From Cliona cf. orientalis (taxonomy: Eukaryota; Porifera; Demospongiae; Clionaida; Clionaidae), in the NCBI GenBank assembly GCA_963930775.1, contig OZ005698.1:5400501-5464500 (forward strand): 64,000 nt of DNA, in the 5' to 3' direction. This document shows, in pieces, positions 53,257 through 63,934 of this stretch (its first letter is position 1; the number at the start of each line of letters is the position of its first letter). The notes under the pieces are model-generated. The model did no database searches. It was not told where the DNA came from and worked only from the letters and a program-made list of their open reading frames with translations. The position numbers and the translations under genes are program-made.

Positions 53257-53628
53257 GGAGTACAGAATTCTCACTGCTACATACATGCATAATATTATAA
53301 TAGCATGGCTCACTGTGCATATTAATACTATGCATATTCAATGCCAGGAGTATTGAACTATATATACCCTGCATCTGAACAGGTTGTGGTACTACAGTAA
53401 CTGAACTACATACACTGCACCTAAACAGGGTTCTGGTACTAGCTGTTCTCTTTAGAGTCAGTGACCTAAGAGTTGGAGGATGCACCTGGCTATGCCACTA
53501 TATAAACTGAAAGCCTCTGTGACATACTTCAACTGAATTATGCACTTGAGAGCCACTGCCTGTTTACACTGTCACTGCTGCAGTGCATTGAAAACTGACC
53601 AGCAAAGCACAGAATGGCAATCAGAATC
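53257..53628 (-). repeat. Dispersed repeat, copy 2, inverted
   Basis: Reverse complement of about 52576-52950; the pair forms arms of about 370 bp with a spacer of about 300 bp. Confidence 0.85.
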
Positions 53629-53745
53629 ACTGTGCATGACATGAGCATTCAGTGGCTATTTAAGTGGAGGAACTGAGTATTATTCTCCACACTGCAGCAA
53701 GTGCAATCTGAGGAGCAACATCATAACTCAACCACCATTGCATTA
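53629..53745 (+). repeat. Orphan copy of the tectonin promoter/5' flank
   Basis: Matches 42483-42597 and 49469-49583, including GCTATTTAAGTGGAG, then diverges at CCACC with no tectonin coding sequence behind it. A remnant of another cluster duplication. The following 53746-54088 holds nothing else I can support. Confidence 0.75.
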
Positions 53746-54088
53746 TTGGAGCGAGCCTGAGTAAGCCCCACATAAACGGGTATGAACTGCGTGAATGAGA
53801 TAGTATACTAGTGCTGATGAAAATCATCTGTGCGGGGCGAACCTTTGCGAAAGTCATGATCAAGATCTCTTTGAAAGCATGAAGGCATGGAGCTGGTGTA
53901 GTATCACAGTCAGTCATATGCATAAGTAATAGCATATAGCTAGGCCTAAAAGCTACCTTGAGAGTGAAAATATTACAGATTGCTAGTAGCCCAATAATGT
54001 ACCATAATAGTGTAGTCTACATGCCATAACCATCATGAGTTCTGTAGCCAGGCCCTGTAGACTACACTCCATTCGAGGTATATATACA

Positions 54089-54559
54089 CACTGGCGTAAG
54101 AACCAGGGGGGCTGGGGGGGGGGGCAATTGCCCCCCCCCCCAGTCATAAGATTGGGGGGGCAGAGCCCCTCTGATTTTTAGACTGCTGTACAAGCCAGGG
54201 GGTGGGGCTCACCCTCTGAGGTTTGCACTTTTCTTTTTCATCTGTTGCCACAATCAGGGTTGAGTTATTCATGATTGTGGTGTATCTTAGCCCCACGGTG
54301 TGTAGATATCAATAATTGTCACATGTGAACACAGATCAGTAGTCACTACTGATCTGTGTTCACATGTGACAAGCTAAGAGTCCAGAATGTCCTCGAAAAT
54401 GCACTAGAAAAGCTCTCCTCAGGTCTAAAGCTCCAAAATTTTCCTGGGGGAGCATGCCCCCAGATCCCCCTAGCTTTCGCGCGCTATGCGCGCGTAAAGC
54501 GAGTCTTAACCTGCTTACTTTCAGCCCCCCTGCTCAAAAACATCTTCCTACGCCACTGA
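54089..54559. mobile_element. MITE-like element with a 55-nt perfect hairpin
   Basis: Ends CACTGGCGTAAGAA and TTCCTACGCCACTG are imperfect inverted repeats of a CAGTGGCGTA type. At 54317-54371 two exact 27-nt arms are separated by one base (TGTCACATGTGAACACAGAT... and its complement). G and C runs flank the left end. Confidence 0.7.
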
Positions 54560-55205
54560 TACATCAAGGAAGAGTGATCACCTAAGTCCTGCCCAGTGGT
54601 GCAGTGGTGTGCACAGCTGTTGCCTGTCTGTGTTTATTTGCTAAGTACTAGCTGGCTGCACGAGTGTGAACTAAGGCTATACTAATCTGGAGCGATACTA
54701 TGTTCGTCGCATTTAATATTTGGTCGTCAGGGATTATTAGTACATAGCCATAGGTACCACTCAGCCATCGCACCTACGATATTGACGACCATTACGTTCA
54801 TGCGGACTTTTTACATCTTACTTCCGGTCGGATCGCGTTTGCGTTTGCGTTCCTACATGGCACCTACCTCACTGAGCTACGTGACTGATTGCCACCATAG
54901 ATTATAAACTATGTTGCCACACTGCTGGTCAGTCGTCAATGTAGTGATAGTGTAAACAGGCAGTGGCTCTTGTAAGCGTGTCACGGAGGCTTCAGTTTAT
55001 ATAGTGACATAGCCAGGTGCCTTCCCCAACTCCTAGATCATTCACTGCAGCTGACTCCAGTACCAGAACCTTGTTCAGGTGCAGGGTATGTAGCTAGTTC
55101 AATACTCCTCAGCAGGCATACACATGAAACATGCTATAGATCTACAAATGCATGAGTCATGCATGCATGTAGTGGTGAAGGGTTCTGCACTCCTGTGCAT
55201 TCATT
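54560..55205 (+). repeat. Dispersed repeat, copy 3
   Basis: Direct copy of 52460-52950 with an extra segment of about 150 bp at 54670-54850. Leads straight into tectonin copy 6. Confidence 0.8.
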
Positions 55206-55224
55206 AAAATTTGCAAAAGAGGAC

Positions 55225-55512
55225 ATGTGGAAAGGTACCTACTTCCTGCTCTTTTGTAGCTCGAGCTGTTGTGGCATAATAATATTATTATGCTTATGGA
55301 GACTGGGAAAACATTCCTGGAGGGCTGACTCACGTCACAGCCTCAGTCAATTACCTGTGGGGTGTCAACAGTGCTGATCGGATCTGGAGGTGTGCTCGTC
55401 CTTGCAATGGACAAAACTGGGTACATGTACATGTTCCTGGAGCCCTAGGACAGGTGGATGCTGATGATCATGAGGTATGGGGAGTCAATGCTGCACATAA
55501 TATTATAATAAA
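55225..55512 (+). pseudogene. Tectonin lectin, type 1, truncated copy 6
   Basis: ATG at 55225 and a partly preserved signal region (MWKGTYFLLFC). The frame is then broken by an extra 12-bp palindrome (AATAATATTATT) at about 55278-55290. Two repeats remain up to GCTGCACATAATAT, after which unrelated sequence begins. Confidence 0.8.
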
Positions 55513-55683
55513 GGGATGCCAAGGTACACTCTGAAAGTGAGGATAGGATCATCTTAAAATGTGGGGCAGAGGACATAACATTATGACTAACGTATATTTA
55601 GTTGGATATGTTAGTGCTCTAATAGTTGCTAGCCTCGTCCCCAAGCCCTTCTAGCCTTTCATCGTTGCATGAGAAAAGCGGCA

Positions 55684-55990
55684 GGGCCTGGTATCTAAAA
55701 TTACGTGCACAAGGTCACCTGCTACGTAATATTTTAGGCAAACAGTATCACAAAATTAAGTGACCATTCTTAGCTATATTGTGCGCTTTGGCGTCTCTTT
55801 TCTGCTTGGTTGTGATCTAAAAGGATATATATATTATAGTACCACACTCGACAGCCTGCGTTTGAGCCTTACTTTATGACGGTTGGCAATAAGAGTGCTC
55901 AGAATATTGGTGATCTTTGCCACGCTCTTTTCCCAGGTATAGGTCTCTCTACGAGCAACGTCACGTCCGTGATTTTTAGATACCAGGCCC
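55684..55990. mobile_element. Inverted-repeat element, 17-bp perfect arms
   Basis: GGGCCTGGTATCTAAAA at 55684-55700 and its exact reverse complement at 55974-55990. It lies just beyond the truncated tectonin copy. An open frame at 55876-56100 overlaps its right part and has no recognisable domain. Confidence 0.5.
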
Positions 55991-57856
55991 TCCCGCTCTA
56001 CTCGTGCCACGTTGAAAAAAGCTGCATGGGAGTACGAGGCTACATAGTTGGATCATACCAGGCTAGTGGCTGGGTGCCCAACAACCACAACGTTGCATAG
56101 GCTTTCGGTCTGAATGGGGTGCACATGTTCCCTCTACACCAGCCCCCCTCCCCCAACACACACACACACCTCTGTTGGGCCTGCAATCAAGAATTCAATG
56201 TGCCATGGCTCTTCCATGTAATTCCATGTAACAACGTTTCTGGCTTTACAGAGCACCAGGGGGAGGGGGAGAATTCCCCCTAATTCCTATCCCCCCCCCC
56301 ACAAAGATTTAAACTATTGACTCCAGTAACAGCCAAAGTAGTGTTTCTTCAAACATTCTGTTTCTGAAAATTCAACTTCTAGATGTGATTGGTCACTTAG
56401 ATTGCATATAATAATTTACATTGGTTATTTTCCAGAAATGGAGACAATGTACCCACCTATAAAAGGCACCTGTGGTCACTATTTTGTGTATTCTACACCG
56501 AAAGGGCTGTCCATCCATAAATGGTCCCTTTTGTTAGAGCAGGTCATGCGGTATTATGTAGTTATACATAAAATTCACCCCCTATTCTACACATTTCCCC
56601 AAAAATATTCTAATCCCGGAAAAAGCACTGCAGAGCACCACACCATACACTCTATTATTACACTGCTAATCTGCATTGCTCAGTTGTGTCCTTTGAAACT
56701 AAGGATTAACAAGATGAATATTATTATTGTTCAGTTCTGATTGAATTTTGGGATGTATTGTTATTCATTACCTCAAGCAGTTACACTACACTACACTTCT
56801 CTAATGGTGGTTAGCCACTATGAAAATACACCAGGCTGTAGTTAATTAGCATTGGGATGGTATGACCTGCATACCTAAAAAATACCCATTAGCTGTGTAC
56901 TTCATAGATGAGTAGCCTTAAGGGAGAGGTATACAATAATAGTATAGCTATGTGAGATACCTTATCCTTAGCTAACCAACCAAGGCAACCACATCAGTCT
57001 ATCAGACAGTCTAAGAGATAAAGCTGTTGTCTTTGATGCATACCAGGGTACTCACATTGTAGCCCCAGAACAGATGCTAGATTTATCAAATTCTGGCAAC
57101 TTACTGTGGGATGGAAATCTCGTTTTGATAAATTGCAACATGGAAATAGCATAGTATGTAGTAGCTACATACAAAATTATTCAGTGTGCAATATTATTGC
57201 TAACTGAACTATTAAATGCTTCAAAATAAAGACTCAGTGACTGCTACTTCTATGCACACATGCACACATAAACTTTGGGTGATATATCAAAAAGTGGGTG
57301 GATGGAATGAATAACCATCGTACATGCACTAGAATAACTGTTGAGGACAGATAATAGCTAGCTATCACTAGAGGATAGGTACCATACCCTGTATGTATGC
57401 ACCATCAATATCAAACTGGATAATATTATATACAAGGTTACATGCATTCAAAAACCAATTGCTGCTAAATAAACTTACTTAACAACTGGTAGTATAGATA
57501 TGTCATGACATTGTATATAATATATATATAATATTATAATATTATCATTGCACAAAATTGATGGTGGTTTTTAAGATAAGTAAATGTCGTCTGTGTTTCA
57601 ACTAACTAATGTTATTATCTATCGATAATTTTACTTTCTTTAGTAGATCACGCTGTAAACTACAGCATCACTGTGAAGTAAAATAGCTATGTAATATTTA
57701 TGCTTAGCTACTGTTACAGCATCATATATTATTCAGATGCTTGTTCATCCATCTCTGTCAACTGCTGAAAATTAATACTGAAACCAATCTTCAAACAACG
57801 AAACATTCCCAAAAGCATTTGGTTTTTGATCTATGTTACCTTATTATGCATATGGT
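55991..57856. other. Intergenic stretch, no gene seen
   Basis: AT-rich, with C-rich runs near 56140-56300. A low-complexity open frame at 56402-56740 has no recognisable features and is not called. Confidence 0.45.
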
Positions 57857-58058
57857 ATAGAAAGATGTGGTAGTTTATAAACTCAGGTTACCCAAAAACT
57901 CCCATATATATATCTGATTTTACAGTGATAGAAAGATGTGGTAGTTTATAAACTCAGTTTACCCAAAAACTCCCATATCTGATTTTATAGTGATAGAAAG
58001 ATGTGGTAGTTTATAAATTCAGTTTACCCAAAAACTCCCATATCTGATTTTACAGTGA
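57857..58058. repeat. Minisatellite, 3 copies of a ~65-bp unit
   Basis: Units at 57857-57928, 57929-57993 and 57994-58058, each beginning TAGAAAGATGTGGTAG. The first is longer through extra AT steps. Confidence 0.9.
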
Positions 58059-58779
58059 CATAATATTAGCTATAGTATTATATACAATGTCATGTCAGAA
58101 GGTACATGTACAGCTATGCTGGTATTATAGCTAACACTCCGAGGACAATATCTGTCACAGATATGTGTCAGAACTGGCTGGAGTTGATTTAAACTAACCA
58201 CTCTTACTAACCTAGATCTGTCCGCTAAGGGATAATTATTAATAAAACTGGTTAGTTTAAATAAACTGCGGCTAGTTCCAGTAGTAGGTTAAACCAATTC
58301 TGACTTGTGTAATGGACCTCAGTTGCTGTTATGCAGTGACTCTTGCTATTTCTTTACCAAATTGTTGAACAGGAGCTGCATGTTGACCAGCAACTGCACG
58401 TTTACCAAATTTAATATTACTTGCAAAGCCATGGAAGTTCTGTCATGACAACCTTAGGAGTGTAACAATAAAGCTACAGCCTTGCCCTATTTTAAGATAA
58501 TATATAAGATTCAGATTCAGAAGTAACTTGTCTGATGGAGTGATGGACTGTTAAAGAAGTCTATAAACGTTCGGGTGGTACATGTTGATGGCTATAAACA
58601 GTGGTGTCGCCAGGGGGGTGCATGTGGGTTCATTTGCACCTAATCTATGCACTTGTACACCCATTCTATACATGTTTATTGGTAGTTGCCTAGAAACCAA
58701 AGTTTTTATAGGCAGTTTGCCGGCTATGGGAAGGGGTTGAGTCATCATAAAGTAGGCCATGCAATAATGAACAGAGGTG

Positions 58780-58885
58780 AACTACCAACAAAATAGTTAT
58801 CTGATAGTAATTGGGGTGCATTCTACCATGCATATCATGCACCCTAATTAGCTACTGTCAGATAACTATTATGTAGTTTTTGTTG
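58780..58885. repeat. Foldback repeat, ~40-bp arms
   Basis: AACTACCAACAAAATAGTTA... pairs with TAACTATTATGTAGTT... across an 18-nt centre (ATTCTACCATGCATATCA) with few mismatches. A further weaker inverted pair, AAACTAACC/GGTTAGTTT, lies at about 58192-58258. Confidence 0.7.
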
Positions 58886-59524
58886 TTTATCTTACATGTA
58901 TATCCTATCACAGTATGCATATTTCATTACACTATCATAGCCAGTGATGTAACCATGTTATGTATACGTGTGGACTATACCTTGACTGTCTACATGGAAT
59001 AGTACATAATATTATAGGTTGTTACACTATTATAATATTGATAGTACTATAATGCACGCGCATCTATGAATAACACTTGACAGGAAATTCCTATGCTTAT
59101 CGTTCACAAAATCTACTAGAGTGGTCAAAAGGAATGAGAGTCTTATGTCAACAAAATTAATGGTGAATTTAATAATTATTGGCTAGCTAACTGAGTGCAG
59201 TTTAATATTATTGATTGTTGACAGTCGGCATCGAGCTCTTGCAACTGAGTGTATCACACTGAAGTTGAAGACCTTACCTAGCCACTGTATCAAACCAACA
59301 TACTCTTGGTGCTTCAGTTTTCAAGATTAGAGGTCAGTCACGGATTCAAATAATCTGGACTATTATGCTGTAGCCACTCTGGCTGTAACCTTTATACTGG
59401 TAACTGTGTAAATCAGAAAACTATACCAACAAATTTAGCGGACATGCATGCACTAACATACCTTACCATATAAATTACTGTTGTGTTTTCCCTTTCATAG
59501 ACTTCTGAAACGAATAGAGCTATT
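58886..59524. other. Intergenic and 5' flank of the 59.5-kb gene
   Basis: AT-rich. A CTTTCATAG acceptor-like site at about 59493-59501 may end a 5' UTR intron just before the start codon. Confidence 0.4.
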
Positions 59525-61043
59525 ATGGCCACTAAAAAAGATCCTAAAACTGATGTAGATGCTTTACAGAAGCAGCTGTACAGTGTGATTCAGTTTGTCT
59601 ACCCAAGTGATTCACAGAAAAGCATGCAGGACAAAGTTGATGATTGCTACAAACAACTGCAGAAGCTACAAAAGAGTGAGGATGCACCCACGTTCACTAT
59701 GGAGATGGACAAGATAAGCAGCACTGTCACCAAGGCAACACTTTTAGTGGAACAGCTAAGGTCAAATGTAGACATGGTTGAGGCAACCCAAGCCTCACTA
59801 GCACTTTTCTTGAGCATTTTTTTATCTAGTTGAGAATCACTCAGCTCAGTATGATGCAGCTATTTCTGCCCTCTGCAAGGTCTATTCTGGATTTTTCTCA
59901 TTCATTTTGCCCAAACAAAAGGAGACGTTGCCTGTTCAGATTCATAAATGCGTTGCAAAGGCTCTAGGAATCTTTATCCTTCCATCACTAACGCAACAAA
60001 TTCAAGGCTGGAGTGCCATAGGAAAGGTAGTTATGATAGGGCTAGTAGAACAGCACAATAGCTCCTCTTATCCTGGATTTGATAGTGCTGCTCGCAACCG
60101 ACTAGACAGCTTTGTCAAGCTCATGGGGGAATTAGAATTCCTGATGGAATGCAACGTTAAAGACGATGAATCCACCCAACAGCGTTTAATGTGCATTTGT
60201 GCATACATCCATGTTGCGTACTGCTACATTGCTATCCTCAGTTGGCACCTTGTGCTGTGTTCAGCAGCAAAGCTCAGTACCAGCTTGCTTATAAGGCGTT
60301 TGGATGACATAAAACTCTCCAGTCAAGGCCTGTTTGGCTATCTGGCTAACAAGTCTCTTCTTGGACGTGCGGGTGTGCTTGGTGGAAGGCTTCGAACGAT
60401 GGCTACGTTTCGTTCAGACATGCGATTCGTTCCAGTAGTTCTAAACTTTCAGAAACTCCTTGGCTTACCTGAAACTACTTATTCGGTAGACGAAGCTGCA
60501 AGAGCCTACGAACAATATCCCGTGCTTCATCCTGAGTTGAGCTCCCATGAGGATGTAGACAGAGTTGCCAATAGTGGAAAAAATCACTATTTTGCCCTTG
60601 TCAACCTCACTCAATATCCAATCCGTATCTTTTCCGGTACCACTGGCAATGACATCAGTAATCTGCAGTTTAGTGCTACCGTTAAACCAAGTGAATGCTA
60701 TACGCATCCATGTGTATACAAAGGTTATGCCTTTTCTGCTGCGGGTACATTCTGCATCGGACAAGATTGTGACACTTTGGAGGAAATGATTGATGTGCAG
60801 CTTGTAGAATTTGCTATGTCGAATGTTGCAGCTGTAAAACAGCGGAAGATCTTCACAAAGTTGGTAAACACCATTGGTAATGGTTCTCAGGCTTATAAAG
60901 AGCTCAGTGTCAATCCAGATGAAGCAAAGCAATTCATGTACCACAACCGCATATGCCTGGTGCAGGGGACAGTCCAGAATGCTTCGGGTGGGTATCATAT
61001 TTGGAGATTTTCTATTGAACAGATAAACTTTGATAAACTCTGA
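59525..61043 (+). CDS. Unrecognised intracellular protein, single exon with one-base frame break
   Basis: First part 59525-59835 (MATKKDPKTDVDALQKQLYS..., helical, coiled-coil-like, no signal peptide). The second open part runs from about 59824 to TGA at 61043. The two join in frame if the T run at 59817-59823 were one base shorter; sequence across the break stays protein-like (VENHSAQYDAAISALCKVYS). Joined length is about 505 aa. The C-terminal half looks globular and mixed alpha/beta. I recognise no family. The -1 direction at this site (T TTT TTA) leads at once to a stop, so programmed -1 slippage does not explain it. A homopolymer sequencing error or a recent frameshift is more likely. 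Confidence 0.65.
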
Positions 61044-61779
61044 GTGAAACTATACATTTTTTTACATTAACTGTGTGATGATTAAGACACCTAGTAGGCT
61101 ATTATATTCCCCCTTTTTTGTTGCTTATATAGTTTACAGCTGTAATTGTGTATAGACTGAGCAATAGTAGTGAATAGAGACTCAGCTAGGAAGTCTATAG
61201 AACTGCCATAATAATAATAATTTTATTAATTTAAAAGTGTTGTAGCAACATCTGCTATAGCTGATCTGTGTAGCCTATATTATACCCATTGTGTGCCGCA
61301 ATACCAAATGACTGCAGCTAGTGAACGAATAGAGCTCACCAGTGGTGCATGCATGAGTAAGGCTATACTGTTATACATGAAGTGAACAGCCAGACATGTA
61401 CGCATGAAACACATACAGGTGAACTGAACTGATTTACAAAAACCACAATATTAATACCATTGCAAGTAAGTAATGCAGCCAACAGGAGGTACACACCTAA
61501 CACAAATGAAAGAATTAAAATTAATACATCTTTACCCATAGTGATGGGCACTCAGACAATTGATATTATGTTAAAATCAATAGTAAAGGTACTTGTGGAG
61601 GTGCAGATTCTACAGTAGCAGCTTGCTCTGTTAGTCAGTTGGTCATAAATCAATGGTGAAAATTACTAATAACTTAATTAGCTTTGTAGTCCACAAATCT
61701 GCAATTGCATATCGACATCAAGCTGAGCTCTCCCTTGTGTACACATCTTCACTGTACGAAACTATGGAACTTTGAAGTT
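61044..61779. other. 3' flank, no gene seen
   Basis: AT-rich. Towards the end, CACATCTTCACTGTAC resembles the tectonin 3' flank, anticipating the copy that follows. Confidence 0.45.
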
Positions 61780-61975
61780 AAAGTATGTGGCCTATTGTAA
61801 TGCTAAAATAGCTTAGCAAGATTTAAAGTAGCTACATGCATAGAGTTAAAATCATGATAATACTAAGAATATGCATGGATTGTATGAGAAGAGGCAATTT
61901 ATAGACTCCCTGTTTGAAAGCATGCTTGTACCTGCACGTACTGAAGCCATGCACACATTAATTTTAGATCTAACA
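61780..61975 (+). repeat. Third copy of the tectonin 3' flanking sequence
   Basis: Matches 43130-43330 and 50591-50790 (ATGTGGCCTATTGTAATGCT... to CACACATTAATTTTAG), without coding sequence nearby. Confidence 0.85.
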
Positions 61976-61995
61976 CAAAGAGGAGATAATAATAA

Positions 61996-62660
61996 TACTA
62001 GAGCTCTATAGAGCACATACCCCGCGCGCTGCAGCGTCGGATGTCAGAGCATATCAATGGTCACAGAGCTCGATGATGCAGATTCGAGCAGCCTGTCGAC
62101 GACCTTTACCTACATATGGTGCCGAGCAGAGAGCACATAGTGGGCAGTGTCCATAGGCGTGGCCAACAAAATGCAGCATTTGCAACGCTCGTGGGCCTTG
62201 CCCAACGATTCGAAGCATACTGAAGCCAGTTTTTCGGCGATATTGACGGATACGTTGCATTTACGAGTCGCTCAGATGCCTTGATCTTCACATCTGGCGA
62301 TTTTTGTGCTAACAGACGACAACAACAACTAGAGCTCTATAGAGCACATACCCCGCGCGCTGCAGTGTCGACGACCTTTACCTACATATTGTGCCAGGTT
62401 GTGCGCATGAGCAGAAAGCACATGGTGAGTAGTGTCCATAGGCGTGGCCAACAAAATACCAAAATGCAGCATTTGCGATGCTTGTGGACCTTGCCAAACG
62501 ATTCGAAGCATAATGAAGCCGGTTTTTCGACGATATCGACGGATATACTGTACTTACGAGTCGCTCAGATGCCTAGATCTCCAGATCTGGCGATTTTTGT
62601 GCTAACAACGGACACAACCGATCACTTTACCCCTTGCGCATGCGCGCGGGGTAACTAGAG
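61996..62660 (-). mobile_element. GC-rich composite repeat, second locus
   Basis: Two units (about 61996-62325 and 62326-62660), inverted relative to 34481-35806. Each starts ACTAGAGCTCTATAGAGCAC and carries CCCCGCGCGCTGCAG. The last ends CCCCTTGCGCATGCGCGCGG. Confidence 0.75.
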
Positions 62661-62719
62661 CTCAAAAGAGCACCGCGCGCTGCGGTCGTACATATATTGG
62701 CGTATTTTAAGAAATATTG

Positions 62720-63130
62720 CCCTTAGGCCTAAAGGGAAGATTTTACGCCAGTGTTCCCCTTAGACCTAAAGAGGAGATTTTACGCCACGCTCGCCGTTTT
62801 GTACATAACGGGGACATTTTACGCAAGGTATTTTGGCGCATATCTGCCCTTGTGTTTGAACATTATTGTAACATTATAAAGGGAAGATTATACGCCAACC
62901 ATTTGAGTGGCGTAAAATCTTCTCTTTATGATACTGAACAAACACAAGGGCGAGTTTATGCGCCGCGATCTCGGCCGTTCTTAGCGGGGCTGAGCATGCG
63001 CAAAGTATCCTACCGAATGGCGTAAAAGCGTCTCTTTATGATACTGAACAAACACAAGGGCGACTTTATGCGCCGCGATCTCGGCCGTTCTTAGCGGGGC
63101 AGAACATGCGTAAAGTATCCTACCGAGTGG
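62720..63130. repeat. TGGCGTAAAA tandem repeat, two 110-bp units plus diverged copies
   Basis: Exact 110-bp periodicity at 62908-63017 and 63018-63127 (TGGCGTAAAA...CTCTTTATGATACTGAAC...GGGCGA). Shorter related blocks with TTTTACGCC lie at 62730-62900. An inverted copy begins near 63935 and runs off the window, so this may be one end of a larger foldback element. Confidence 0.8.
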
Positions 63131-63493
63131 CGTGCAGAATAATTGGTCATATAAAATTTAATTAGCTGCGCTATGTGCGATTCATCGATAGCCCACCAAC
63201 AATAATTATTAACGAGATTGGATCAGAAACTCCCTGCTCAGCTCTACTGGTATAAATAGCTAATTATTATATATATACAACGAAAAATACTTTTCAGACG
63301 ATCATTTTTCTTATATAGTCCGTGTCATTACATGAGGGCATGGATACGCGTCTTGGATGCGCCCGGTTGCTATGAACGCGCGGCGCGGGCGGAGAGAAGT
63401 CCGTACTACAAGGCTCAGGATTGGTCAGAACTGTAGGGCCGTGTGCACAAAGAAGAGTGGCCTTAATGCCTCGGGCCATAGAGACGCATTGTC

Positions 63494-63655
63494 AAACGAT
63501 CGGCGCGAAAGCGCCGCGCGTTTCGAGAGGCCTGCTAAGCAGGCGCTAGCGCTAGCGCTAGCCACCGAGCCTCGAGCAAAGCGAGAGGCGAGGTCTGTTC
63601 TTTGTCGTACCTGTCAGTAGTCCGGTAGCAACGTTCGAGCAGAGCGAGAACGTCG
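63494..63655. repeat. Cluster of short GC-rich hairpins
   Basis: GGCGC-GAAA-GCGCC, GCCTGC-TAA-GCAGGC, a GCGCTAGC palindrome array, CTCG-AGCAAAG-CGAG and TTCG-AGCAGAG-CGAG in 160 bp. Much GC-richer than surroundings. No coding region supported; 63128-63493 and 63656-63934 hold nothing else clear. Confidence 0.6.
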
Positions 63656-63934
63656 CCATTGAAGGAGCCAGAGAGCAGTAACTGTTGCTTGCTATGGGGG
63701 GTGTGGCCTCCGCAACCGCTTCAATCTGCGCATGCGCACCGTACTATCTTGCCCAAGGCAGGATGCTGTTTGTGCATGAACTATTATTTTATGAGCATGT
63801 ACTGTTAATAGATGATCATGCATGCTAACCACATTATCCCATGATTGTGACATTAAACATACTTGTTATATAATATTATTATATATCACAAGAGTCACCA
63901 GAAATTACAGACGCGTGCTCACGGCACATAAACT

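Noticed and set aside
55876..56100. 74-codon open frame
   Set aside because: Overlaps an inverted-repeat element; no recognisable domain or splice context.
59817..59823. T TTT TTA as a programmed -1 frameshift site in the 59.5-kb gene
   Set aside because: Slipping by -1 here reaches a stop within three codons; the needed shift is in the other direction.
62281..62658. Open frame across the GC-rich repeat
   Set aside because: Repeat family shared with 34.5-35.8 kb where the frame is not kept.
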